A stretch of 64,000 nucleotides of DNA from Pseudoduganella flava (GTDB lineage Bacteria; Pseudomonadota; Gammaproteobacteria; Burkholderiales; Burkholderiaceae_D). Position 1 is the first letter of the stretch. The number at the start of each line of letters is the position of its first letter. Shown piece after piece: positions 55,119-64,000 of this stretch. Location of the stretch: the NCBI RefSeq assembly GCF_007830495.1, contig NZ_VLKW01000001.1, positions 868,001 to 932,000 on the forward strand, read 5' to 3'. The notes below the pieces were generated by a model, which was not told the DNA's origin, ran no database searches, and saw nothing but the letters and a program-made list of their open reading frames with translations. Made by a program: the position numbers and the translations under genes.

Positions 55119-56299
55119 ATGCAGTTCGACGTCCGCACTCTGTCGCCGGAAATGGTGATCGGCCACATCGTGGTCGATGGCCGCGACGAGGCCGACGCGC
55201 GCCGGCAGGTCGAGGCGCGCGGCCTGTTCGTCAGCGCCATCCACCCGGTGCGCGGCGCACTGCGGCGCGGTAAAGGCAAAGCGTTGTCGCTGGTGCTGTT
55301 CAGCCAGGAACTGCTGGCGCTGTTGAACGCAGGTCTCGGCATCGTCGAAGCGCTCGAAGCGCTGCTGGAAAAGGAATCCGGCCCGGGCACCCGCAGCGTG
55401 CTGGAACGGCTGCTCGGGGGCTTGCGCGAAGGGCAGCGCTTCTCGACGGTGCTGGCCGAACAGCCGCAATTGTTCCCGCCGCTGTACGTGGGGATCGTGC
55501 GCGCGGCCGAAGGCACCAGCGACCTGCCGCGTTCGCTGTCCCGCTATATCGACTACCAGCAGCGGATCGACATCGTGCGTGCGAAGATCGTCTCCGCCGC
55601 GATCTATCCCTGCATCCTGTTGCTGGTGGGGGGCGGCGTGTCGATGTTCCTGATCGGCTACGTCGTGCCGCGCTTTGCCGAGGTGTACCAGGGCGCCGGG
55701 CGCAACCTGCCGTGGCTGTCGCAAGTGATGCTGTCGTGGGGCCAGTTCGCCGGCCAGCATGCCGGCAGCCTGGCGATCGGCTTCGCGCTGGCGCTGGCCG
55801 CCGCGATCACGGCGGTGCGCCGCATGATGGCGAACGGCGGCCTGGTGCGGCTGCTGGGACGGCTGCCCGGAATCGGCGAGCGGGTTCGCATCTACGAGCT
55901 GTCGCGGCTGTACCTGACGCTGGGCATGCTGACCGAAGGGGGCATCACGATCGTCCAGGCGATCGAGACGGTGCAGGGCATGGTGTCGGCCAACGTCAAG
56001 AGCGGCCTGCGGCTGGCCAAGCAGGCGGTGGAGGCGGGCTTGCCGCTGTCCACCGCGTTCGAGGCCAACGGCCTGACGACGCCGATCTCGCTGCGCATGC
56101 TGCGCGTGGGCGAGCGGACCGGCGACATGGGGCCGATGCTGACGCAATCGGCCGCCTTTTACGACGGCGAAATCAGCCGCTGGATCGACCGTTTCACGCG
56201 CACCTTCGAGCCGTTGCTGATGGCCGGCATCGGCCTCATCGTGGGCGCCATCGTGGTATTGCTGTATATGCCGATTTTTGACCTTGCCGGAGAAATGTC

Positions 56300-56303
<4 letters not shown>
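55119..56303 (+). CDS. gspF: Type II secretion inner-membrane platform protein GspF
   Basis: 394 residues with two GspF/PilC domains, each ending in hydrophobic segments (AAIYPCILLLVGGGVSMFLI; MAGIGLIVGAIVVLLYMPIF). Conserved elements LFSQELLALLNAGLGIVEAL and LYLTLGMLTEGGITIVQAIE are present. It anchors the ATPase to the inner membrane and recruits pseudopilins. The gene runs into gspE with a GTGA overlap. Confidence 0.93.
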
Positions 56304-57989
<1,686 letters not shown>

Positions 57990-57997
<8 letters not shown>

Positions 57998-58799
57998 CCT
58001 GCTCGGCCCCACGTTGCGGCTCGGCGTGTCCGCTGCCGCCGTCAGCCTGCTGGCCGCTTCGCGCTGGCGTCCCGACGACGTCAAGGTGCTGGCCGAGCAG
58101 CCGCTGGCCACGCCCGGCATTGCCGCCGTTGGCGCGGCGCTGCATGCGCTGCTGGAAGGGCAGGACGTCGCGAACCGCGCGGTGTCCGTCGTGCTGGCCG
58201 ATGAACTGTGCAGGCTGTGGCAGGTCGTGCCGCCGCCGCAGGCCGCCCGGCTGGCCGACATCGAGGCAGCCGCCGCGTTGCGCTTCCATGCGTTGTACGG
58301 CGAGGCGCCGGGCGCCTGGCAGCTCACCGCCGACTGGCACGCCAAGGAGCCGTTCTTCGCGGCCGCCGTGCCGCGCGTGCTGCTGGCCGCGATCGGCCAG
58401 GTGGCGAACGACGCCCGCCTGCACGTCGTGCAGGTGGTGCCGCACTTTGTCACCGCGTGGAACCGCTGGTGCCGCGCGATCCGCCCGGGCGCCTGGTTCG
58501 GCCAGCTGCACGACAACCTGCTGACGGTGGCGGCGATCGACGGCGGCCGGCTGTGCGCCGTGCGCGCCTTGCAGGTGCCGCATGGCGCCGACCATTACTG
58601 GCTGACGCAGATGCTGCAGCGCGAGGCGCTGTTGCTGGGCCTCGCATTGCCGGAGCGCCTGCAGCTGTGCGGCGCCGTGCCGGCGGCGCTGCAGAAGGGC
58701 GCCGGCGAGGGGCAGGTGCCGGTGCTGCGCCTGGATGCGGGGCAGGGCGACGCGCTGTCCGCCGCGAGCCGGCTGGCTTTTGCGGGGAGTACGCCATGA
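57990..58799 (+). CDS. Divergent PilM/GspL-position protein
   Basis: 269 residues, no membrane segment apart from a weak N-terminal hydrophobic stretch (LGVSAAAVSLLAAS). No actin-fold phosphate motif is clear. It occupies the place of PilM or the cytoplasmic part of GspL, directly before PilN- and PilO-like genes, which is the main reason for the call. It is Trp/His-rich in the middle (TADWHAKEPFF, TAWNRWCRAIRPGAWFGQL). It overlaps gspE by eight bases and the next gene by four. It could be a new adaptor between ATPase and inner-membrane ring. Confidence 0.55.
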
Positions 58800-59341
58800 A
58801 GCCGATGCGCATCGATTTTGCGGCCCCCACGTGGCGGCGCGCGCTGTACCGCCTGCATCCGGGCCTGCTTGTCGCCGGCATTGCCGGCATCGCACTGTGC
58901 GCCGGCGGCATCTGGCTGGCCACACAGATGGCCGAGCAGCGCGCCGTGCGTGAGCAGCAGCTGGAACGGTTGCAAGCGCGCCAGGCCGCGCTGTCGAAAG
59001 CCCCGCGGCCCGTTACCGCGGTGGTGATTCCGGAGGCGCAGGCCAACGCGGTGAATGCCGCCGTGCTGCAGCTGAACGTGCCGTGGCGCGAGCTGGAAGA
59101 CGCGCTGGGCTCCGCGACGCCGGCCAATATCGCGCTGCTGGCGCTGGACCCGGACCCGCGCAAACGGATCCTGAAAATCACGGCCGAGGCCAGGAACAGC
59201 GACGACATGGTGGGCTATGTGCAGGTGTTGAAGCAGCAGGAGTTCTTCGCGGCCGCGGCGCTGGTGCGCCACGAGATCGGCGAGCAGGACCCGAATCACC
59301 CGATCCGCTTCCAGGTCGAAGTGCAGTGGGGGGCGCGATGA
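58796..59341 (+). CDS. PilN/GspL-C-like inner-membrane assembly protein
   Basis: 181 residues with the PilN layout: a short cytoplasmic N-terminus (MRIDFAAPTWRR), one membrane helix (GLLVAGIAGIALCAGGIWLA), a coiled-coil segment (MAEQRAVREQQLERLQARQA) and a small ferredoxin-like periplasmic domain. It would form the inner-membrane ring with the following PilO-like protein. The call rests on architecture and order, since sequence similarity to PilN is low. The ATGA overlap with the preceding gene gives translational coupling. Confidence 0.7.
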   Translation: MKPMRIDFAAPTWRRALYRLHPGLLVAGIAGIALCAGGIWLATQMAEQRAVREQQLERLQARQAALSKAPRPVTAVVIPEAQANAVNAAVLQLNVPWRELEDALGSATPANIALLALDPDPRKRILKITAEARNSDDMVGYVQVLKQQEFFAAAALVRHEIGEQDPNHPIRFQVEVQWGAR

Positions 59342-59886
59342 AGGACATCCAGCTCGCTCCGCTGGTGCTGGCCGTGCGGCTGTTCGCGCTGCGCGCCGGT
59401 GCAGCCGCCTGCGTTGCCGTGGCGCTGCTGCTCGCGGGCGTGGCCACGTGGGCCTGGCTGTTGCCGCAGCGGGCCGCGCTGCAGCAGGAACTGGCGCGGC
59501 CGCTGCCGGCGCCGTCCACGCTCGTGCAGGCGCCGCCGCCGCCCACCGCGAACGAAAACCTGTCGCTGTTCTACGCCACGCTGGGCGAGAAGCGCCATGC
59601 GGAACAGCAGGTCAAGACGCTGTTCGACCTGGCGGCGAAAGCGGGCCTGACGCTCGCCCATGGCGAATACAAGTTCGGCTACGACAAGGCCAGCCGCGTC
59701 ACGACCTATCAGATCGCATTGCCCGTGAAGGGCACGTACAACAATATCTGGCAGTTCGCGCTGCAGGTGCTGGCCGACGTGCCGTTCGCCGCCCTCGACG
59801 AAGTAAGCTTTCGCCGCGACACGATCGCCGAGGCCAATGTGGAGGCGCGGCTGCGCTTCACGCTGTACCTGAAGGATGCGCCATGA
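59338..59886 (+). CDS. PilO/GspM-like inner-membrane assembly protein
   Basis: 182 residues: a short N-terminus, one membrane helix (AAACVAVALLLAGVATWAWL), a Pro-rich stretch (LVQAPPPPTANEN) and a periplasmic alpha/beta domain ending VEARLRFTLYLK, the PilO/GspM pattern. It overlaps the PilN-like gene in an ATGA. It should pair with the PilN-like protein in the periplasmic part of the inner-membrane platform. Confidence 0.7.
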   Translation: MKDIQLAPLVLAVRLFALRAGAAACVAVALLLAGVATWAWLLPQRAALQQELARPLPAPSTLVQAPPPPTANENLSLFYATLGEKRHAEQQVKTLFDLAAKAGLTLAHGEYKFGYDKASRVTTYQIALPVKGTYNNIWQFALQVLADVPFAALDEVSFRRDTIAEANVEARLRFTLYLKDAP

Positions 59887-59918
59887 CGGCCCGCATGGAA
59901 GCGAGGATCGCGCGATGA
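59883..59918 (+). other. Eleven-codon bridging ORF
   Basis: ATG 59883 overlaps the PilO-like stop (ATGA) and reads MTARMEARIAR before its stop overlaps the next ATG at 59915, again as ATGA. It may serve only to hand ribosomes from one gene to the next, or be a remnant of an earlier start. No product is claimed. Confidence 0.35.
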
Positions 59919-60487
59919 AGCGGCGTCACGTCCTGATGGGGGCCGGGCTGGCGGTTGCGGCCGCGCTGGTGATCTTTGGCGACAACCGGCCCACGGCCGA
60001 CGTCGCCGAGCCGGTCGAACGCGCCAATGCGCCGGCCGCGGCGAAGCCCGCGCCCACGCCGGTCGCACGCAGCGAGCGCACGGATCGCGCCGCTGCCGCG
60101 GGCGAATCGGCCGCCATCCTACGCCTGGTACCGCGGGCCGAGTTGATCGGCGCGACCGGGGAGGGCGCGTTCAAGGGAGCGGGGGGCGTGTTCCAGGGCC
60201 AGAACTGGAATCCGCCGCCACCAGCGCCGCCGCCCGCGCCGAGCGGCCCGCCGCCACCACCACCGGCGCCGACCGCACCGCCGCTGCCGTTCACGGTACT
60301 GGGCAAAGGGCTCGCGGACGGCGCCTGGGAAGTGTATCTGGCGCGCCCCGACCGCACCTACGTGGTGAAGGTGGGGACCGTCATCGACGGCATGTACCGC
60401 ATCGACGCCATCGCGCCGCCGACGCTGACGATCACTTATTTGCCCCTCAACCAGGTGCAACAGCTAAACATTGGAGTCATCGATTGA
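59915..60487 (+). CDS. PilP/GspC-like periplasmic link protein with proline-rich linker
   Basis: 190 residues. One N-terminal membrane segment (VLMGAGLAVAAALVIFG), an Ala/Pro-rich linker, a long polyproline tract (about residues 98-125, PPPPAPPPAPSGPPPPPPAP) and a small C-terminal domain (LPFTVLGKGLADGAWEVYLA) resembling the HR domain of GspC/PilP, which binds the secretin N0 domain. It lies directly before the secretin gene and overlaps it, as pilP/gspC often do. It is named by layout rather than strong similarity. Confidence 0.68.
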   Translation: MKRRHVLMGAGLAVAAALVIFGDNRPTADVAEPVERANAPAAAKPAPTPVARSERTDRAAAAGESAAILRLVPRAELIGATGEGAFKGAGGVFQGQNWNPPPPAPPPAPSGPPPPPPAPTAPPLPFTVLGKGLADGAWEVYLARPDRTYVVKVGTVIDGMYRIDAIAPPTLTITYLPLNQVQQLNIGVID

Positions 60488-62496
60488 ACACGCACTTTGT
60501 CCGCGGCCGGGTGCGCCGCGTGCTGACGCTGTCCGTACTGGCGCTTGCGCTGGCGGGCTGCGCGGCCCAGATGGCCTATCGAGACGGTCGCGACCTGATC
60601 GAGAAGGACCAGATCGAGGCGGGCTTGTTGAAGCTGCAGGAAGCGATCGCCAAGGACCCCGGCAATGCGCAGTACCGCGCCGCCTACCTGCAGGCGCGCG
60701 ACCGGGCGATCCTGCGCTACCTGGACCAGGCGGAGCGCCAGACGGCGGAAAACCAGCGTGAGCTGGCGCTGCAGAACGTGCAGCGCGTGCTGGCCCTGAA
60801 CCCGCAGAACGAACGGGCGCGGATGGCGCTGCGCACGCTCGACATGACCGACCGCCACGACAAGCTGCTGGCCGATGCGACGGACCTCGTCGGCAAGAAG
60901 GAATACGAGCAGGCGCGGGCGAAGATCGACATGGTGCTGGCGGAGAAGCCCGACCAGCCGCGCGCCAGGCTGCTGCTGCGCGAGATCGCCGAGAAGAATC
61001 CGCCGAGCGGCGGCGAGACGGCGCTGGCGAAGGCCTACAAGCAGCCGATCACGATCGAGTTCCGCGACGCGCCGTTGAAGCAGGTGTTCGACGTGATCTC
61101 GCGCCGGTCAGGCCTGAACTTCGTGTTCGACAAGGACGTGAAGACCGATACGCGTACGACCATCATGCTGAAGAACAGCACCGTCGAATCGGCCGTGTAC
61201 TACCTGTTGATGACGAACCAGCTGGAACAGCAGGTGATGGATGCGAACACGATCCTGATCTTCCCGAACATCGCGGCCAAGCTGAAGGAGTACCAGGAGA
61301 CCGTCGTGAAGACGTTTTTCCTGGCGAACGCGGAAGCGAAGCTTGTCGCCAACACGCTGAAGACGATCCTGAAGTCGCGCGACGTCGTCGCCGACGAGAA
61401 GCTGAACCTCGTGATCATGCGCGACAACGCCGACGCCGTGCGGCTGGCCGAGAAGATCGTCGCCGTGCAGGACATGGCCGAGCCGGAGGTGATGCTGGAA
61501 GTGGAGATCCTCGAGATCAAGCGCAGCCGCCTGATGGACCTGGGTATCGCCTGGCCCACCAGCGCCACGCTGGCACCGCTGGTGACGAGCGACGGCGGCA
61601 AGGTTACGCTGTCCACGCTGGACAACCTGAACCGCCGCACGCTCAGCATCACCGGCATCAGCGCGACGGCCACGGCGAAGAAGACGGACACCGATTCGAA
61701 CCTGTTGGCGAACCCGCGCATCCGCGTGCGCAACAAGGAGAAGGCGAAGATCCTGATCGGCGACAAGGTGCCCGTCATTACGAGCACGGTGTCGCCGGGC
61801 ACCGCCGGCTTTGCGCAGGAGAGCGTCAGCTACGTCGACGTGGGCCTGACCCTGAATGCGGAACCGACGATCTACCTGAACAACGAGGTGGCGATCCGCA
61901 TCTCGCTGGAGGTCTCGAACCTCGTCAGCAAGATCGAGACGAAGTCCGGTTCGACCGCGTACCAGATCGGCACGCGCCAGGCATCGACGATGCTGCAGCT
62001 GAAGGATGGCGAGAACCAGGTGCTGGCGGGCCTGATCAACAACGAGGAACGCACCGGCGGCGTCAAGGTGCCGGGCCTGGGCGACATCCCGCTGCTCGGC
62101 CGCCTGTTCGGCACCACCAACGACGACAGCCAGAAGACGGAGATCGTGCTGTCGATCACGCCGCACCTGGTGCGCAACCTGCAGCGCCCGGAAGCGCAGG
62201 CCACCGAGTTCTCGGCCGGCACCGAAGCGAACTTCCGCCGCAAGCCTGAGCTGTCCGTGCGCATGCCGGTCCCGTTGCCGCAGCGTGGCGCACCGGCACC
62301 GGCGGGGCCGCAGGCGCCGCAGCCGACGCCGCAGGAGCAGGGCATCCCGAGCAATGTGCCGTTGTCGACGTCGCAGCCAGGACCCGCGTCCAGCGTGACC
62401 CAGCAACCGGTGCAGGTGCTGCCGGTGACGCCGCCGCCTCCGACGGCGGTGCCGCCATCCGCCACCACGCCGCCTCCGCCGCCGCAGAACGATTGA
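60484..62496 (+). CDS. gspD: TPR-containing lipoprotein secretin (GspD-like)
   Basis: 670 residues. A lipobox (LALAGC, Cys26) is followed by TPR-like helices (about 30-170, [20 protein letters not shown]), an N0/STN domain ([20 protein letters not shown]), one N1-type domain ([20 protein letters not shown]) and the secretin core with the GDKVPVITS and [14 protein letters not shown] signatures. The tail is Pro-rich. It would form the outer-membrane channel. Lipidation suggests self-piloting, as in HxcQ-type liposecretins, and the TPR part replaces extra N-domains of classical GspD. It starts at TTG 60484 inside the previous stop. Confidence 0.9.
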   Translation: MNTHFVRGRVRRVLTLSVLALALAGCAAQMAYRDGRDLIEKDQIEAGLLKLQEAIAKDPGNAQYRAAYLQARDRAILRYLDQAERQTAENQRELALQNVQRVLALNPQNERARMALRTLDMTDRHDKLLADATDLVGKKEYEQARAKIDMVLAEKPDQPRARLLLREIAEKNPPSGGETALAKAYKQPITIEFRDAPLKQVFDVISRRSGLNFVFDKDVKTDTRTTIMLKNSTVESAVYYLLMTNQLEQQVMDANTILIFPNIAAKLKEYQETVVKTFFLANAEAKLVANTLKTILKSRDVVADEKLNLVIMRDNADAVRLAEKIVAVQDMAEPEVMLEVEILEIKRSRLMDLGIAWPTSATLAPLVTSDGGKVTLSTLDNLNRRTLSITGISATATAKKTDTDSNLLANPRIRVRNKEKAKILIGDKVPVITSTVSPGTAGFAQESVSYVDVGLTLNAEPTIYLNNEVAIRISLEVSNLVSKIETKSGSTAYQIGTRQASTMLQLKDGENQVLAGLINNEERTGGVKVPGLGDIPLLGRLFGTTNDDSQKTEIVLSITPHLVRNLQRPEAQATEFSAGTEANFRRKPELSVRMPVPLPQRGAPAPAGPQAPQPTPQEQGIPSNVPLSTSQPGPASSVTQQPVQVLPVTPPPPTAVPPSATTPPPPPQND

Positions 62497-62981
62497 TGAA
62501 CGCAGGGTATCGCCGCCGGCGTGGCTTCACGCTGATCGAACTGCTCGTTACCGTGGCCATCCTCGGCCTGCTGGCGGCGCTGGCGGTGCCGACGGTGCAG
62601 GTGACGGTGCAGCGCCGTAACGAGCAGGAACTGCGCACGGCGCTGTACCAGATCCGCAAGGCGATCGACGATTACAAGCAGGCCTACGACGACGGCCGCA
62701 TCGCGAAGACGATCGGCAGCAACGGCTACCCGAAGACGCTGGAGACGCTGGTCGAAGGCGTGCCGGACCTGAAGAATCCGAAGCGCAGCAAGATCTTCTT
62801 CCTGCGCCGCATTCCGCGCGATCCGTTCGCCACCGACAGCGAGCTGTCGCCCGCGCAGACGTGGGGCAAGCGCAGCTATGCCAGCGAAGCGGAGGATCCG
62901 CGCGAAGGGGAAGACGTGTACGATGTATTTTCCAACTCCGACAAGGTGGGCCTGAACGGCATCCCCTATCGCAAATGGTGA
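62496..62981 (+). CDS. Type II secretion pseudopilin
   Basis: 161 residues. The basic leader GYRRRR is followed by the prepilin site [20 protein letters not shown] with Glu5. The body has a helix ([19 protein letters not shown]) and [16 protein letters not shown], similar to GspG-like proteins in this type of locus, but it lacks the calcium loop. It is probably a minor pseudopilin. ATG 62496 overlaps the secretin stop (TGATG). Confidence 0.88.
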   Translation: MNAGYRRRRGFTLIELLVTVAILGLLAALAVPTVQVTVQRRNEQELRTALYQIRKAIDDYKQAYDDGRIAKTIGSNGYPKTLETLVEGVPDLKNPKRSKIFFLRRIPRDPFATDSELSPAQTWGKRSYASEAEDPREGEDVYDVFSNSDKVGLNGIPYRKW

Positions 62982-63355
62982 ACGCGCAAAAGAAGGGATT
63001 CACGCTGATCGAGCTCCTCGTCGTGCTCGGCATCATCGCGCTGCTGCTGACCCTGGCCGTGCCGCGCTACTTCCCCAGCGTGGACAAGACGAAGGAAACC
63101 ATCCTCGCCGACAACCTGCGCAACACGCGTGCCGTGATCGACCAGTTCTATGGCGACACCGGGCGCTATCCGGAGTCGCTCGAGCAGCTCGTCGAGAAGA
63201 AATACCTGCGCGCGTTGCCCGTCGATCCGATCACGGAGCGCACGGACAGCTGGCAGCTGCTGCCGCCGGAAGACCCGGCGCAGGGCGGCATCGCCGACAT
63301 CAAGAGCGGAGCACCGGGCAATGACAAGAGCGGCAGACCATATTCGGAGTGGTGA
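62975..63355 (+). CDS. Type II secretion pseudopilin
   Basis: 126 residues with a very short leader (VNAQKKG) and the cleavage site [20 protein letters not shown] with Glu5. The body includes [30 protein letters not shown] and the end GRPYSEW, a GspG-like shape. The ATG at 62975 precedes a GTG at 62978; either may be used. Its last codons lie in the 12-bp tandem repeat that begins at 63346, and it overlaps the next gene by 35 bases. Confidence 0.87.
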   Translation: MVNAQKKGFTLIELLVVLGIIALLLTLAVPRYFPSVDKTKETILADNLRNTRAVIDQFYGDTGRYPESLEQLVEKKYLRALPVDPITERTDSWQLLPPEDPAQGGIADIKSGAPGNDKSGRPYSEW

Positions 63356-64000
63356 GCGGAGTGGTAAGCGGAGTGGTGAGCCGGGCGGTAAGCGGCCGGG
63401 CCGTGCCGGCGGCTTTACCTACGTCGGGCTCATCATCCTTGTCGCGATCATTGGGCTGGTAGCTGCGACGACGCTGCGGGTCGGCATCACGATGCAGCGT
63501 GCCCAGGCCGAGCGTGACCTGCTGCACATCGGCGAACAGTTCAGCGACGCGCTGCAAAGCTACGCGGCCGCGACGCCGGCCGGCCAGCCGCAGCAGCCGC
63601 CCACACTGAAGGAACTGCTGAAGGATCCGCGCTACCCAGGCATCAAGCGCCACCTGCGCAAGATCTTCGTCGACCCGCTAACGGGCAAGGCGGAGTGGGG
63701 CGTCATCTACATGGCGGACAACAAGGGCGTGCTGGGCATCTACAGCCTGTCGAAGGCCGCGCCAATCAAGGTCAGCAACTTCCCCGTCCGGTTCCAGGGA
63801 TTCGACGGCAAGCAAAAGATTTCCGACTGGGTGTTCACGTACAACGGGCAGCCGCCACCGCCGCCGGGGCAATTGCCACCGAAGCCGGGTCAGCCCGGCA
63901 CGCCTGCGCAGGCACCGGGAACCACCGCCCCGGGCGCGCCTGCCACGCCGCCTGCCGCGAATCCGCCATCGCCGATGACGGGTACGCCGCCTGCGCCGGC
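63321..64000 (+). CDS. Minor pseudopilin-like protein with RSG(E/K) repeats, 3' end cut by window
   Basis: 226 residues visible, still open at the window end. After MTRAADHI comes [16 protein letters not shown], encoded by a 12-bp tandem repeat, then a basic KRPGRAG and a prepilin-like site G/FTYVGLIILVAIIGLVAA. Position 5 of the mature part is Gly, not the usual Glu, as seen in tip pseudopilins such as GspK. The body has an amphipathic helix (MQRAQAERDLLHIGEQFSDA) and ends in a Pro/Gly-rich tail. ATG 63321 lies within the previous gene, giving a 35-base overlap. A later GTG or other start after the repeat cannot be excluded. Confidence 0.75.
   Translation, partial: MTRAADHIRSGERSGKRSGEPGGKRPGRAGGFTYVGLIILVAIIGLVAATTLRVGITMQRAQAERDLLHIGEQFSDALQSYAAATPAGQPQQPPTLKELLKDPRYPGIKRHLRKIFVDPLTGKAEWGVIYMADNKGVLGIYSLSKAAPIKVSNFPVRFQGFDGKQKISDWVFTYNGQPPPPPGQLPPKPGQPGTPAQAPGTTAPGAPATPPAANPPSPMTGTPPAP
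63346..63393 (+). repeat. Four 12-bp tandem repeats
   Basis: Copies GGAGTGGTGAGC, GGAGTGGTAAGC, GGAGTGGTGAGC and the diverged CGGGCGGTAAGC run head to tail. They span the stop codon of the upstream pseudopilin and, in the frame of the next gene, encode [16 protein letters not shown]. Confidence 0.95.

Noticed and set aside
63346..63393. Short tandem repeats as a CRISPR or integration array
   Set aside because: Units are 12 bp with no spacers and are in frame within a coding sequence.

Overview
The window is GC-rich, tightly packed and has overlapping operon genes, many GTG/TTG starts and an exosortase B (XrtB) / PEP-CTERM exopolysaccharide locus. Together with a 2-aminobenzoyl-CoA-type catabolic operon this points to a betaproteobacterium of the Oxalobacteraceae (Massilia/Duganella/Pseudoduganella-like). 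The assignment rests on gene content only. No phage, integrase, insertion sequence or CRISPR array was found.

Layout. 1-5901: end of an aerobic aryl-CoA catabolic operon (CoA ligase, fused flavin monooxygenase/Old-Yellow-type reductase, MarR regulator, enoyl-CoA hydratase, acyl-CoA dehydrogenase, RidA-type deaminase), best explained as anthranilate degradation via 2-aminobenzoyl-CoA. 6175-8696: an AlgI-like MBOAT O-acyltransferase and an SGNH partner. 8705-8779: tRNA-Arg(CCT) on the minus strand. 8878-10782: the ABC-F ATPase Uup. 10921-45911: a roughly 35 kb polysaccharide locus with CPBP protease, EpsL, the initiating phosphotransferase, EpsD/E/F/G, exosortase B, EpsI, flippase, polymerase/ligase, acyltransferases, six glycosyltransferases, two heparinase II/III-type proteins, a DUF1800/DUF1501 pair, a PaaK-like ligase and sugar-nucleotide enzymes (AlgD, GalE, an NDP-sugar synthase, ManC). 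46077-52905: four PEP-CTERM proteins (likely XrtB substrates), a TIGR03790-type exported protein and a large ExeM-type nuclease. 53094-54489: a degenerate OmpR-type response regulator and the LuxR-type regulator EpsA. 54653-64000: a type II secretion-like operon that combines GspG/F/E with PilM/N/O/P-like proteins, a TPR-containing liposecretin and three further pseudopilins, the last cut by the window edge.

How it fits together. The sugar-nucleotide genes predict GDP-mannose, GDP-mannuronate and UDP-galactose as precursors. The Eps core would assemble, flip, polymerise and export an acidic, probably O-acetylated polymer. XrtB would process PEP-CTERM proteins destined for the same surface layer. 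The adjacent secretion machine could export soluble proteins such as the ExeM-like nuclease, but that link is inference.

Most interesting signals: EpsG carries two exact 24-residue MshEN-type motifs (a known c-di-GMP-binding architecture) in front of an ATPase domain that has lost its Walker A lysine; the response regulator has Glu where the phospho-accepting Asp should be; the secretion operon has a hybrid composition; and its last pseudopilin begins with a four-copy 12-bp coding repeat.
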